From: Paratractidigestivibacter sp003150175
GTDB lineage: Bacteria > Actinomycetota > Coriobacteriia > Coriobacteriales > Atopobiaceae
Length of the DNA stretch: 64,000 nucleotides
Reading direction: 5' to 3' (one strand)
NCBI RefSeq assembly: GCF_964283195.1
Contig: NZ_CAXYLH010000002.1
Shown: positions 46,545 to 55,983 of the stretch, piece by piece
How positions within the stretch are numbered: position 1 is the stretch's first letter
Layout: each line of letters starts with the position of its first letter
Program-made: the position numbers and the translations under genes
The notes under the pieces: model-generated
The model's database searches: none
The model's input: only the letters and a program-made list of their open reading frames with translations
What the model was told of the DNA's origin: nothing

Positions 46545-47309
46545 CTAGAGAATGGTGACGTCTGCTTCCTCGCAGTATTTCTTGAAGTGCTCGCTCAGCT
46601 TGCCGTCGGAGACGACGTAGTCCACGTCCTCGAGGCCGCAGATCTTGAATGTGCTGCGCTGCCCGAGCTTTGAGGAATCCATGAGCACCGCCGTGCGCTC
46701 CGCGTGGGATATGATCGCACGCTTGAGCGCCGCCTCGTCGTCGGAGCCGCAGCCGAAGCCCATCGAGGACTGGAACGAGGTCAGGCCGAGGAAGAGCATG
46801 TCGAAGTTCAAAAGCCCGATCTCCTCGATGCTCTTGCTCCCGTTCAGGCTCATGCTGTAGCGGTTGAGCTTGCCCCCGATGACGATGGTGTGGACGTTCT
46901 CGAGGTTTAAGAGCTCGGCTGCGCAGGTCAGGCTGTTGGTGAAGGCGAGCATGCGCTCGTCTTCGATCTCCTTGGCGAGCCTGGTCGTCGTCGACCCGGA
47001 GTCCAAGAATATGGTGCTGTTCGGCCGGACGAGCTCCTTGGCCTTGCCCGCGATGATGCTCTCCTCCTCAACGTTTCGCGCCGAGCGGTTGAGCAGCAGG
47101 TTGTCCATGCCGACGACGTACTCGACCGAGCGAGCCCCGCCGTGCGTGCGGACGATGCGGCGCGCCTCATCGAGCGACCTCAGGTCGGTTCGGATCGTCA
47201 TCTCCGATACATCGGAGAAGGTCTTCTTGAGCTGGGCGAAGGTCACGGTGCCGCGCTCGGTCACGAACTTGGCGATGGCTTCGCGGCGCTCGGTCATGCT
47301 GCTGAACAT
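46545..47309 (-). CDS. DeoR-family transcriptional regulator
   Basis: A 254-residue sugar-operon repressor type. The N-terminal winged helix (residues 1-60) has the DeoR signature VSEMTIRTDLRSLDEARRI followed by THGGA. The C-terminal DeoRC effector domain shows IFLDSGSTTTRLAKEI, VIVIGGKLN-type and MGFGCGSDDEAALKRAI segments, which bind a phosphosugar. The ATG at 47309 has a GGGAG site; an earlier start has none. It is intact, yet the neighbouring operon (dehydrogenase, sugar kinase, mannitol-type PTS) that it would be expected to control is broken. Its own promoter would lie in the AT-rich 47310-47388. Confidence 0.9.
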   Translation of the reverse strand: MFSSMTERREAIAKFVTERGTVTFAQLKKTFSDVSEMTIRTDLRSLDEARRIVRTHGGARSVEYVVGMDNLLLNRSARNVEEESIIAGKAKELVRPNSTIFLDSGSTTTRLAKEIEDERMLAFTNSLTCAAELLNLENVHTIVIGGKLNRYSMSLNGSKSIEEIGLLNFDMLFLGLTSFQSSMGFGCGSDDEAALKRAIISHAERTAVLMDSSKLGQRSTFKICGLEDVDYVVSDGKLSEHFKKYCEEADVTIL

Positions 47310-47388
47310 GGTGTCTCCCGACTTTGCTTGTCGCACGATTCTGCATCAATAATGAAGTTATTGTAACGCGTATGCATTTATATTACGA

Positions 47389-47420
47389 GGAGGACCCCGG
47401 CCAAGTGGCCGGGGTCCTCC
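47389..47420 (-). terminator. Strong hairpin ending the broken dehydrogenase operon
   Basis: Perfect 14-base arms GGAGGACCCCGGCC (47389-47402) and GGCCGGGGTCCTCC (47407-47420), loop AAGT. On the minus strand an AT-rich but not poly-T tail follows. Confidence 0.7.
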
Positions 47421-47453
47421 GTGAACTTAACGTTCAGCTGCGCAATGCTTGGA

Positions 47454-48452
47454 TTAAGCCTCGGCGATGGGGTCGAAGTTCGCAAGCAGGAAGCGCTCGG
47501 CCTCGGGGCACCAAAGCCCTTGTTGCCCTCGACGATGTCGGCGAGCTTGGCGTAGCGCTCGTCCTCGGCGCCCTTGGCGCGCAGGTCGGTCAGCGCGGTC
47601 AGCGGCATCGAGATGTGGGTGTAGATGAGCTTCTTGCCGCCCGGGATCTTCGGGAGGTTGAGCGTGGTCTCGGCCGCGGCGTCCAGGCCGCCGATGTGGG
47701 TGACCATGACGGCCGGGTCGATGCGGCCGGCAGCGGTGAGCTCGAGGGACTCGACCTCGTCGGCGGTGTTGCCACCGTTGGTGCCCATGACGTGCGTGGA
47801 GCCGTAGTGGACCTCATAGAAGTTCATCTCGGCCGAGAAGTGCTTGTCGGTCGGGCCGGCGAAGAAGTTCAGGCAGCCGTCGCGGCCGAGGATCGCGGAG
47901 GAAAGCGTGACGACCGCGGCCACGGGGGCGTAGCACAGGACATCGTCGAAGCCGGTGCCGCCGGAGATCTCGCGCAGGCCGGCCACAGGGTCGTCCATCT
48001 TGCCGTTGTTGGCAAAGACGAGGTCAATGCCGGTCTCGGCCTTGATCTCCGCGGGCGGGAAGAGGTGCCCGGCGCGGTCGAGGCAGTCCTGGTTGATGTC
48101 GGCGACAACGACGAGGCCGGGCTTGCGGTCGCAGTACAGCGCGTAGGTCAGCGCGCCGAGGCCCATCGGGCCCGCGCCGGCGACGATGGCGAGCTTGCCG
48201 CCCTCCTTGATGCTCATCTCGTGGGTCTAGACGCCCATCTGGGTGTGGTAAGCGGCGTGGAAAGCGCCGATCGAGCAGCTCATCGGCTCGGCGAGGGAAG
48301 CCTGGTAGTAGGCCTCGCCGGTGTACTCGAGCAGGCAGCCGCACTCCATGACCTCAGCGGGGAGGATGCAGTAGGTGGCGTCGCCGCCGCAGAACTCGTA
48401 GGAGTAGCCGGGGCTCCACATGGTGCCCTTATAGTTCAGCCTTAGCCTTCAT
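47454..48452 (-). pseudogene. Zinc-type polyol/alcohol dehydrogenase, inactivated
   Basis: Remnant of a medium-chain dehydrogenase of the sorbitol/sorbose-phosphate type. The original ATG (48452, after a GAAAGGATCC site) begins MKAKAEL, then shifts frame and jumps directly to SYEFCGGDATYC. About 100 N-terminal residues, including the catalytic zinc site, are therefore deleted. An in-frame TAG stands at 48224-48226 inside HTQMGV-stop-THEMSIKEGGK. The nucleotide loop VAGAGPMGLGALTYAL is intact beyond it. Near 47510 an extra T (GGCTTTGG) shifts the frame; removing it restores an end reading EAERFLLANFDPIAEA before a TAA at 47454-47456. Three independent lesions make function very unlikely. Confidence 0.85.
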
Positions 48453-48521
48453 GGTGGATCCTTTCTTTGCTTGCCTGTTCATTACCCGTTCAGGTGGAAC
48501 AACGATGTGAGGAGGGGAGCC

Positions 48522-49325
48522 TTACGCGAGCTCCTCGATCTGGACGCCCGGCATGAGCGCCTCGACCGCGGACTTCTCGGCCGCCTGGGTGCCGGAGCAC
48601 ATGACGTTCGCGGAGCCGGTCGCCACAGCGAGCCGGGCAGCGTCCTCGAGCCCCATGCCCCTGATCTCGGCCAAGGCGAGGGCGGCGACGACGGAGTCTC
48701 CGGCGCCGACCGTGGAGCCGACCTTGACCTTCGGGGCCTTGGCGAGGATGACCTTGTCCTTGGTGGCGAAGAAGGCGCCGCGGCCGCCCATAGAGACGAC
48801 GACCTCCTCGACGCCCCCGGAGACGAGCTGGCGGGCAGCCTCGGCGACCTCGGCGTCGGAGGCGAGCTCACGGCCGACGAGGTGGGAGAGCTCGTCATCG
48901 TTCGGCTTGATCAGAGACGGGCGGGCCTTGATGCCGATGCGAAGCGGGTCGCCGTCGGGGTCGAGGAAGACCTTCGCGCCGGTGTGGCGAAGCGCCACGA
49001 CGAGCTCGGCGTAGTACTCGGCTCGGATGCCCTGCGGCAGGCTGCCGGAGACCACGACGACGTCGCCCTCTCCGACGGTGGCCGCGATGGCGCGGGCCAG
49101 GCGGTTGGCGTCGTCCGCGGAGGTCTTGGGGCCGGGCTCGTTGATGTCGGTGTTCGTGCCCAGGACATCGTCGACGACCTTCAGGTTCGTGCGGGTCTCG
49201 CCCTCGACCGTGATTGCCTCGACGTCGATGCCCTCGCTCTGGAGCATGCGGGGGATCTTCTCGCCGGTGCCGCCCGCAAGGATCGCGTAGGCCACGGATT
49301 TCTCGCCTAGCTTGGCGGCGACCTT
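48522..49325 (-). pseudogene. PfkB-family sugar-phosphate kinase, 5' end deleted
   Basis: About 265 codons of a 1-phosphofructokinase/tagatose-6-phosphate-kinase-like protein remain, ending with the normal signature VGSTVGAGDSVVAALAL and stop. The homologous sequence begins abruptly at VAAKLGEKSVAYAIL, so roughly the first 45-50 residues (substrate lid and GGKGxN motif) and the start codon are lost. Upstream the frame runs into the antisense strand of the PTS gene. The break coincides with the 5' break of the divergent PTS gene (about 49320-49326), which points to a single deletion over both starts. It lay upstream of the dehydrogenase in the same operon. Confidence 0.82.
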
Positions 49326-51018
49326 ATGATCCCCGTGCTGATCGCCGCCCAGGGCGGCTACCTCACGGGCGGGGACCGCGGCAGGATCACCGGCGCCATC
49401 GCCGTCATCGGCTGCATCGCCGGCGCCCCCGGCACGACGATGCTCATGGGCGCCATGGTCATCGGCCCCTTCTCCGGCTGGGTCATCAAGCGCTTCGACG
49501 AGTTCATGGACGGCCGCACGCCCGCGGGCTTCGAGATGCTCATCGACAACTTCTCGGTCGGCCTCATCGGTATGGCGCTCGCCATGATCGGCTACCTGAT
49601 CATCGGCCCCGTCATGAACGCCATCCTCGCCGTCCTCATGGCCGGCGTTCAGGTGCTCATCGACTACGGCCTGATGCCGCTGCTCGCGATCTTCATCGAG
49701 CCGGCTAAGGTGCTGTTCCTGAACAACGCCATCAACCACGGCATCTTCACGCCCATCGGCATCGCCCAGGCGCAGGAGACCGGCCGCTCGATCATGTACA
49801 TGCCCGAGGCCAACCCCGGCCCCGGCCTCGGCGTCCTCCTCGCTTACTGCCTGTTCTGCAAGGACGCCAAGACCCGTCAGTCCGCCCCCGGCGCGGTGAT
49901 CATCCACTTCTTCGGCGGCATCCACGAGATCTACTTCCCGTACGTGCTCATGAACCCGAAGGTCATCATCGCCCCGATCTGCGGCAACGCCGCCGCCATC
50001 GCGTGGTTCGGCTTCACCGGCTGCGGCCTCACCTCCGCCGCCTCCCCGGGATCGATCTTCGCCTTCCTGGCCATGACGCCCTCTGAGTGCATGATCCAGG
50101 TCATTATCGGCGTCTGCATCGCCGCCGCCGTCTCCTTCGTGATCGCCTCGCCGATCGTCCGCGCCGCCGACGTTGCCGACATCGACTCCGCGAGCGAGAA
50201 GATGCGCGAGATGAAGGGCACCTCCGAGGCTGTCGTGGTCTCTGGCACCGAGAACGGCCTCGTCGTCTTCGCCTGCGACGCCGGCATGGGCTCCTCCGCC
50301 ATGGGCGCCACTCGCTTCCGCAGCCGCATCAAGGCCGAGCGCCCCGACCTCACCGTCAAGCACTCCGGCGTCGACAACGTGACCGGCGAGGCCAAGATCG
50401 TCGTCTGCCAGCGCGTCCTTTCCGAGCGCGCCCGCAAGGGCGCCCCGCAGGCTCAGATCGTCGAGATCGACAACTTCCTGGACGACCCCGCCCTCGACGT
50501 CCTCTACGAGCCCCTCAACTCTATGAAGAACTCCGCCGTCCCCGCCGGCAACGTCCCGAGCGCCAAGCCCGCCCCCGCCGCCGAACCCGGACAAGCCCAA
50601 GCTCTCCATCAGCGCCGCCGACATCCAGCTCGGCTGCAAGAGCGTGGGCCGCGAGCAGGCCATCCGCGACTCCGGCGCGCTGCTCGTCAGGCGCGGCTAC
50701 GTCAAGGACCCCTACGTCGACGCCATGGTCGAGCGCGACAAGCTCACGAGCGTCTACATCGGCATGGGCATCGCGATCCCGCACGGCACCAACGAGGCCA
50801 AGGACGCCGTCGAGAACACCGGTGTCGTCCTGCAGCAGTACCCTGACGGCGTTGACTTCGACGGCGAGAAGGCTCAGCTCGTCTTCGGTATCGCCGGCAA
50901 GGGCGAGGAGCACCTCGAGATCCTGGCGAACATCTGCCGCATCCTCGAGGACGAGGAGATTCTCGAGAAGCTCAAGACCACCGACGACCTTGATTGGGCC
51001 TTGAGCGTGCTCTCCTAG
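49326..51018 (+). pseudogene. Mannitol-type PTS EIICBA, 5' deleted and frameshifted
   Basis: Starts within the EIIC membrane domain (MIPVLIAAQGGYLTGG, equal to about residue 59 of E. coli MtlA), so the first two membrane helices are missing. The rest of EIIC is well preserved (FLNNAINHGIFTPIGI, ANPGPGLGVLLAY, HFFGGIHEIYFPYVLMNP), followed by EIIB with the phosphocysteine loop FACDAGMGSSAMGA. After a Pro/Ala linker a one-base insertion at 50589-50590 (CCCGGACAAG) throws the frame out. Removing one G joins it to an intact EIIA domain (IGMGIAIPHGTNEAKDAV, phosphohistidine in PHG) that stops at 51018. The EIIA part alone may be open from an internal GTG near 50644. Confidence 0.85.
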
Positions 51019-51050
51019 CTTTACCCGTGGTTTTCGCAGGTAGTCGGCTC

Positions 51051-51124
51051 GATTTGTGCTCCAGCACCAAATCTTGGGCCCAGCCTTGTGCTGACTGGGC
51101 CTAGCCCCGGCCCTTGCGTATAAT
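51051..51124 (+). promoter_or_regulatory. Hairpins and promoter upstream of adhE
   Basis: Two hairpins, GATTTGTGCT/AGCACCAAATC (51051-51073, one bulge) and GGCCCAG/CTGGGCC (51077-51101), precede a consensus -10 TATAAT at 51119-51124. The -35 is weak. That leaves a leader of about 95 bases before adhE. A Rex-type operator was looked for and not found. Confidence 0.5.
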
Positions 51125-51223
51125 AAAAATGGCGAATTTGGGATTTTCGCCGCACTGCCCGTCCCATCGTCTTCTGTCGACCGTCGGGATTCCCCCGACG
51201 GCCAAAGGAAAAATGGAGGAAGC

Positions 51224-53845
51224 ATGGCAAAGAAGACCGTTACCGTCATCGACAGCGTCGAGGCGCTGCAGGAGCGCTTGAAGCAGATGCGCGCCGCGCA
51301 GGCCGAGTACGCCAAGTTCACCCAGGAGCAGGTGGACAAGATCTTCTACGAGGCCGCCATGGCCGCGAACAAGGCCCGTATCCCCCTGGCCAAGATGGCC
51401 GTGGAGGAGACCGGCATGGGCGTCGTCGAGGACAAGGTCATCAAGAACCACTACGCCGCCGAGTACATTTACAACAAGTACAAGGACATGAAGACCTGCG
51501 GCGTCGTTGAGGACGACCCGGCGTTCGGCTACAAGAAGGTCGCCGAGCCCATGGGCATTGTGGCCGCCGTCATCCCGACCACCAACCCCACCTCGACCGC
51601 TATCTTCAAGTGCCTCATCGCGCTGAAGACCCGCAACGCCATCCTGATCTCGCCGCACCCGCGCGCCAAGGCCTGCACCGCCGAGGCCGCCCGCATCGTG
51701 CGCGAGGCCGCCGAGGCCGCAGGCGCCCCCAAGGGCATCATCGACTGGATCGCCACGCCGTCCCTCGAGCTCACCAACGAGCTCATGCGCGATGCCGACA
51801 TCATCCTGGCCACCGGTGGCCCGGGCATGGTCAACGCCGCGTACTCCTCCGGCACCCCGGCTCTGGGCGTCGGCCCCGGCAACACCCCGGTCATCATCGA
51901 CTCGACCGCGGACATCAAGCTCGCCGTCAACTCGATCATCCACTCCAAGACCTTCGACAACGGCATGATCTGCGCCTCCGAGCAGTCCGTGACCGTCCTC
52001 GCCGACATCTACGACGCGGTCAAGGCCGAGTTCAAGGCCCGCGGCTGCTACTTCCTGAAGGGCGAGGAGCTCGACAAGGTCCGCTCCACCGTCATCATCA
52101 ACGGCTCCGTCAACGCCAAGATCGTCGGCCAGTCCGCCTACACGATCGCCAAGATCGCCGGCGTCGAGGTCCCGAAGTCGACCAAGATCCTGATCGGCGA
52201 GGCCACCTCCGTCGAGCCCTCCGAGGCCATGGCGCACGAGAAGCTCTCGCCGGTCCTCGGCATGTACAAGGCCAAGACCTTCGACGAGGCCCTCGCCAAG
52301 GCCGAGCGCCTGGTCGCTGACGGCGGCTACGGCCACACCTCCTCCCTCTACGTCGACGTCAACGAGAAGGAGAAGATCGAGAAGCACTACGAGGCCATGA
52401 AGACCTGCCGTGTGCTGATCAACACCCCGTCCTCCCAGGGCGGCATCGGCGACCTCTACAACTTCAAGATGGCGCCCTCCCTCACGCTCGGCTGCGGCTC
52501 TTGGGGCGGCAACTCCGTCTCGGGCAACGTCGGCCCGCAGCACCTCCTCAACTACAAGTCCGTCGCGGAGAGGCGTGAGAACATGCTTTGGTTCCGTACC
52601 CCGGAGAAGATCTTCTTCAAGAAGGGCTGCATGCCCGTCGCCCTGCGCGAGCTCGGCGAGGTCTACGGCAAGAAGCGCGCCTTCATCGTCACCGATTCCT
52701 TCCTCTACACCTCCGGCTTCACCAAGAAGATCGAGAAGTCGCTCGACGAGCAGGGCATCGTCCACACCTCCTTCTGGTCCATCTCGCCTGACCCGAAGCT
52801 GCAGGACTGCCTGAAGGGCCTCGAGCAGCTCCGCGCCTTCAACCCCGACTGCATCATCGCCATCGGCGGCGGCTCCGCGATGGACGCCGGCAAGATCATG
52901 TGGTCCATGTACGAGAACCCCGAGGAGAAGTTCGAGGATATGTCCATGGACTTCATGGACATCCGTAAGCGCGTCTACACCTTCCCCAAGATGGGCAAGA
53001 AGGCGTTCTTCGTCGCCATCCCGACGTCCTCCGGCACCGGTTCCGAGGTCACCCCGTTCTCCATCATCACCGATGCGAACACCGGTACCAAGTGGCCCAT
53101 CACGGACTACGAGCTCATGCCGAACATGGCCATCGTCGACACCGACAACATGATGACCCAGCCCAAGGGCCTGACCTCCGCCTCCGGCGTCGATGTCCTG
53201 ACCCACTGCCTCGAGGCCTACGCCTCCGTCATGGCCTCCGACTACACCGACGGCCTGGCGCTGCGCGGCATGAAGCTCGTCTTCGAGTACCTGCCCCGCG
53301 CCTACGACAACCCCAACGACGTCGAGGCCCGCGACCACATGGCCAACGCCTCCTGCCTGGGCGGCCTCGCCTTCGCTAACGCCTTCCTGGGTGTCAACCA
53401 CTCCATGGCCCACAAGCTCGGTGCTTACCACCACATCCCGCACGGCTGGGCCAACGCCGTCATCCTCACCCGCGTCCTTCGCTACAACGCGGCTGAGCGC
53501 CCGGCGAAGATGGGCACCTTCCCGCAGTACGATCACCCGAAGACCCTGCATCGCTACGCCGAGGCCGCCCGCTTCTGCGGCGTCACCGGCACCGACGACA
53601 AGGACGTCTTCGAGAAGTTCCTCGTCAAGATCCAGGAGCTCTTCGATCACGTGGGCGTCAAACACACCATCGCCGAGTTCGGCGTCGACGAGCAGTACTT
53701 CCTCGACACCCTCGACGAGATGTCCGAGAACGCCTTCAACGACCAGTGCACCGGCGCCAACCCGCGCTACCCGCTGATCTCCGAGATCAAGAGCCTCTAC
53801 CTCGACGCCTACTACGGCCGCGAGCCCAGCTCCTACGAGGACTAG
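51224..53845 (+). CDS. adhE: Bifunctional acetaldehyde-CoA / alcohol dehydrogenase
   Basis: Reduces acetyl-CoA to acetaldehyde and then to ethanol, regenerating NAD+ in fermentation. The 873-residue fusion has the aldehyde dehydrogenase domain first (residues 1-440), with the catalytic Cys in DNGMICASEQSV (near residue 250). The iron-dependent alcohol dehydrogenase domain (about 460-873) follows, with the GGGSAMDAGK nucleotide loop (near 545), the IPTSSGTGSEVTPF segment and the iron-binding His in HCLEAY, GVNHSMAHKLGAYHHIPHG. The protein probably assembles as spirosomes, as AdhE does elsewhere. The ATG has a TGGAGGAAG site. It is a single gene with its own promoter and terminator. Confidence 0.97.
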   Translation: MAKKTVTVIDSVEALQERLKQMRAAQAEYAKFTQEQVDKIFYEAAMAANKARIPLAKMAVEETGMGVVEDKVIKNHYAAEYIYNKYKDMKTCGVVEDDPAFGYKKVAEPMGIVAAVIPTTNPTSTAIFKCLIALKTRNAILISPHPRAKACTAEAARIVREAAEAAGAPKGIIDWIATPSLELTNELMRDADIILATGGPGMVNAAYSSGTPALGVGPGNTPVIIDSTADIKLAVNSIIHSKTFDNGMICASEQSVTVLADIYDAVKAEFKARGCYFLKGEELDKVRSTVIINGSVNAKIVGQSAYTIAKIAGVEVPKSTKILIGEATSVEPSEAMAHEKLSPVLGMYKAKTFDEALAKAERLVADGGYGHTSSLYVDVNEKEKIEKHYEAMKTCRVLINTPSSQGGIGDLYNFKMAPSLTLGCGSWGGNSVSGNVGPQHLLNYKSVAERRENMLWFRTPEKIFFKKGCMPVALRELGEVYGKKRAFIVTDSFLYTSGFTKKIEKSLDEQGIVHTSFWSISPDPKLQDCLKGLEQLRAFNPDCIIAIGGGSAMDAGKIMWSMYENPEEKFEDMSMDFMDIRKRVYTFPKMGKKAFFVAIPTSSGTGSEVTPFSIITDANTGTKWPITDYELMPNMAIVDTDNMMTQPKGLTSASGVDVLTHCLEAYASVMASDYTDGLALRGMKLVFEYLPRAYDNPNDVEARDHMANASCLGGLAFANAFLGVNHSMAHKLGAYHHIPHGWANAVILTRVLRYNAAERPAKMGTFPQYDHPKTLHRYAEAARFCGVTGTDDKDVFEKFLVKIQELFDHVGVKHTIAEFGVDEQYFLDTLDEMSENAFNDQCTGANPRYPLISEIKSLYLDAYYGREPSSYED

Positions 53846-53855
53846 TACCGCTCAT

Positions 53856-53895
53856 GGCCAGGGGCAGGCCGCTTGCCCGCCCCTGGCCTTGTTTC
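53856..53895 (+). terminator. Terminator after adhE
   Basis: GGCCAGGGGC (53856-53865) and GCCCCTGGCC (53879-53888) with a TTGTTT tail. Confidence 0.88.
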
Positions 53896-53963
53896 CAGCA
53901 CTGCGTTCTTAGAATGTTTCATAGCACGTTCGGCATGGCATCAATGCAAGGAGGCAGTATCAA

Positions 53964-54737
53964 ATGGAACTCTCCGACAAGAAGATTGTGCTCGTCGAGC
54001 GCAACGAGAAGGTCGTGTACCAGGACGGTAAGCGCATCGTCAAGGCCTTCAAGCCCTCCAAGGCGTCTTCCGACGTCTTCAACGAGGCCGTGAACCTTGC
54101 CCGCGTCGCCGAGGCCGGCGTCCGCGTCCCCAAGGTCCTCGAGGTCTCCCAGATCGCCGACGGCGGCTGGGCGCTCTCGACCGAGTACGTCCCCGGCACC
54201 ACGCTTCGCAAGAAGATGGACGAGGCCAAGAGCGACGCCGAGATGCGCGCCCTCATCGAGAAGTTCGTTGAGCTTCAGGTCGAGGTCCAGGACACCAAGG
54301 CCCCGATCCTCCTGAACTCCCAGCGCGCCAAGTTCAAGCAGATGATCGACAAGGACAAGGACATCGACCCGACCGCTCGCTACGAGCTCGAGATGCGCGC
54401 CGACCGCATGTCCGGCCACAAGTTCATCTGCCACGGCGACTTCAACCCCTCCAACGTCATCCTCGGCGATGATGGCCAGACCTACGTCTGCGACTGGGCT
54501 CACGTCACCCGCGGCCTTCCCGAGGCCGATGCGGCGATGACCTACATCCTCTTCAAGATGTATCACGCCAAGCAGGCCGAGCTTTACCTCGATCTGTACT
54601 CCGAGAAGGCCGATATGCCCAAGCAGAAGATCATGTATTGGGTGCCCGTCGTCGCTGCGGCCGAGCTCGCTCGTGGCCGCAAGGACAGCGAGGAGATGCT
54701 CAAGAGCTTCGTCGAGGCGACGAACGACTACGAGTAG
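53964..54737 (+). CDS. Aminoglycoside/choline-kinase-like phosphotransferase family protein
   Basis: A 257-residue protein-kinase-like small-molecule phosphotransferase. It shows an N-lobe with YQDGKRIVKAF (ATP-binding Lys), the catalytic loop FICHGDFNPSNVIL (Asp near residue 157) and the metal-binding CDWAHVTRGLPEADAA. This is the APH/choline-kinase layout. Many Coriobacteriia and Firmicutes carry such genes with unknown substrates, so the fold does not imply antibiotic resistance. The ATG has an AAGGAGG site. It lies alone between adhE and a lipoprotein gene, with its own terminator. Confidence 0.8.
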   Translation: MELSDKKIVLVERNEKVVYQDGKRIVKAFKPSKASSDVFNEAVNLARVAEAGVRVPKVLEVSQIADGGWALSTEYVPGTTLRKKMDEAKSDAEMRALIEKFVELQVEVQDTKAPILLNSQRAKFKQMIDKDKDIDPTARYELEMRADRMSGHKFICHGDFNPSNVILGDDGQTYVCDWAHVTRGLPEADAAMTYILFKMYHAKQAELYLDLYSEKADMPKQKIMYWVPVVAAAELARGRKDSEEMLKSFVEATNDYE

Positions 54738-54760
54738 GCTTCTTAACTAGCGTTACCATT

Positions 54761-54796
54761 GACGGGTCGGGCACACTTGCCCGGCCCGTCTTTTTT
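54761..54796 (+). terminator. Terminator after the phosphotransferase gene
   Basis: GACGGGTCGGGCA (54761-54773) and TGCCCGGCCCGTC (54778-54790, one G-T pair) with TTTTTT. Confidence 0.93.
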
Positions 54797-54815
54797 GTCT
54801 CGAGGGAGATCCTGA

Positions 54816-55460
54816 ATGCGCCGCTTCTCTTCGCTTATCATCGCTTTGCTCATCACCGCCTCCATCGTGCCCGGGCTTGTCGGGTGCGCCTCGGCCGCCG
54901 ATTCCGTAAAAGAGGCCGTGGACCCCATTCTCAAGTCGTATACGGTGGACAAGGGGAGTGATGAGCTAAAGGATCTGCCTGAGCCGGATTATCGCGACGA
55001 GGGCACCGCTGCGGTGCTCTCCGCCTACGGCGTCGACATGAACGAGTTGCATAAGCATTGTTTTGCCCGCTACAGCTACTCGGTGGGGGAACCGTCGGTA
55101 TCGGACGACGGTAAGAGCGCCACGGTCCCGGTCACGATCACGAACGTGAGCCTCGCTGCCGCCGCATCAAACGCAGCGGCGGACTATTCAAACTACTCCC
55201 AGACCGAAGATGCTCAGAGCGCCTACGCGGACAATGGCCGCGTGGCGCTCCTCGGCAAGCTCTTTGATTTCCTGTACCAGCGCCTTGATTCTGACGACGT
55301 GGTTTCCACCGACGTCGTTCTCTCGCTCTCCAAGGCTGACGACGGTTCTTGGAAGGTTGATACCGACGGCAATGATGCATTTTTCAACGCTCTCTACGGC
55401 GGGTCAAATGTCGTATCCGGGCTGTCCAACGCCATCTCCGACGCGAACGCCCAGGGTTAG
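54816..55460 (+). CDS. Predicted lipoprotein of unknown function
   Basis: 214 residues. The N-terminus MRRFSS, a hydrophobic stretch and the lipobox LVGC (Cys at residue 24) mark a lipoprotein anchored on the outer face of the cytoplasmic membrane. The mature part is acidic, Ala/Ser/Asp-rich, with no domain I recognise; a region around residues 90-105 (SATVPVTITNVSL) reads like a beta-rich strand pair, as in small substrate-binding or DUF4854-like lipoproteins. The ATG has a GAGGGAG site. It ends by overlapping the convergent folA by four bases. Confidence 0.75.
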   Translation: MRRFSSLIIALLITASIVPGLVGCASAADSVKEAVDPILKSYTVDKGSDELKDLPEPDYRDEGTAAVLSAYGVDMNELHKHCFARYSYSVGEPSVSDDGKSATVPVTITNVSLAAAASNAAADYSNYSQTEDAQSAYADNGRVALLGKLFDFLYQRLDSDDVVSTDVVLSLSKADDGSWKVDTDGNDAFFNALYGGSNVVSGLSNAISDANAQG

Positions 55461-55975
55461 CGCCTCGTGTAGGTGACGAAGTCGAAGGGAATGCCGGCTT
55501 TGGTGACGCCGCCCTTCTCGACCTTCTCGACGGCCCAATCAGGATCTGCGTCGAGATCGGGGAAGAACGTGTCCGCGTCGCGCGTGCAGTGGTTCTTCGT
55601 CACGACCGCAGACGAGCAATAAGGAAGAAGTTCCTGGTAAACCTGACCGCCGCCGATGACCCAGACTTCTTCGTCGCGCCTCGCGAGGTTGATGGCCTCC
55701 TCGATCGTGCGGGCCATCTCGACCCCGTCGGGCGCATACGACCCGTTGCGCGAAATGACTAAGTTCCTGCGGTCGACAAGCGGCTTCGCGTCCGGGAAAC
55801 TCTGCAGAGTCTTTCGGCCCATGACCACCGTGTGGCCCTTGGTGTGGCGCACGAAGGAGCGCATGTCCTCGCGGTTGCGCACGAGCATGTCTCCCGCACG
55901 CCCGATGCCCCAATCGTCGCAGACGGCTACGATCGCGTGGAAATTCGGCAGGGGAGCGGGCTTTGTAGCATCCAT
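55457..55975 (-). CDS. folA: Dihydrofolate reductase
   Basis: Reduces dihydrofolate to tetrahydrofolate with NADPH, recycling the product of thymidylate synthase. The 172-residue protein has the DHFR layout: an early AIVAVCDDWGIGRAGDML segment, VVMGRKTLQSFPDAKPL, NLVISRNG, and VWVIGGGQVYQELLPY. The Trp after Asp in the M20-like loop is conserved. The ATG at 55975 is preceded by GGAG. It is the last gene of the thioesterase-mutT-thyA-folA operon, eight bases after thyA. It overlaps the lipoprotein end tail-to-tail with no terminator between. Confidence 0.93.
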   Translation of the reverse strand: MDATKPAPLPNFHAIVAVCDDWGIGRAGDMLVRNREDMRSFVRHTKGHTVVMGRKTLQSFPDAKPLVDRRNLVISRNGSYAPDGVEMARTIEEAINLARRDEEVWVIGGGQVYQELLPYCSSAVVTKNHCTRDADTFFPDLDADPDWAVEKVEKGGVTKAGIPFDFVTYTRR

Positions 55976-55983
55976 GGGGACTC

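Noticed and set aside
48218..48232. Amber read-through (for example pyrrolysine) in the dehydrogenase
   Set aside because: The gene also has a large N-terminal deletion and a separate frameshift, so the TAG is most simply decay.
51021..51223. Rex operator upstream of adhE
   Set aside because: The dyads present do not match the TTGTGAAnnnnnnTTCACAA pattern expected for Rex.
53964..54737. Aminoglycoside resistance gene
   Set aside because: Only the general APH/choline-kinase fold motifs are present; this family is widespread with unrelated substrates.
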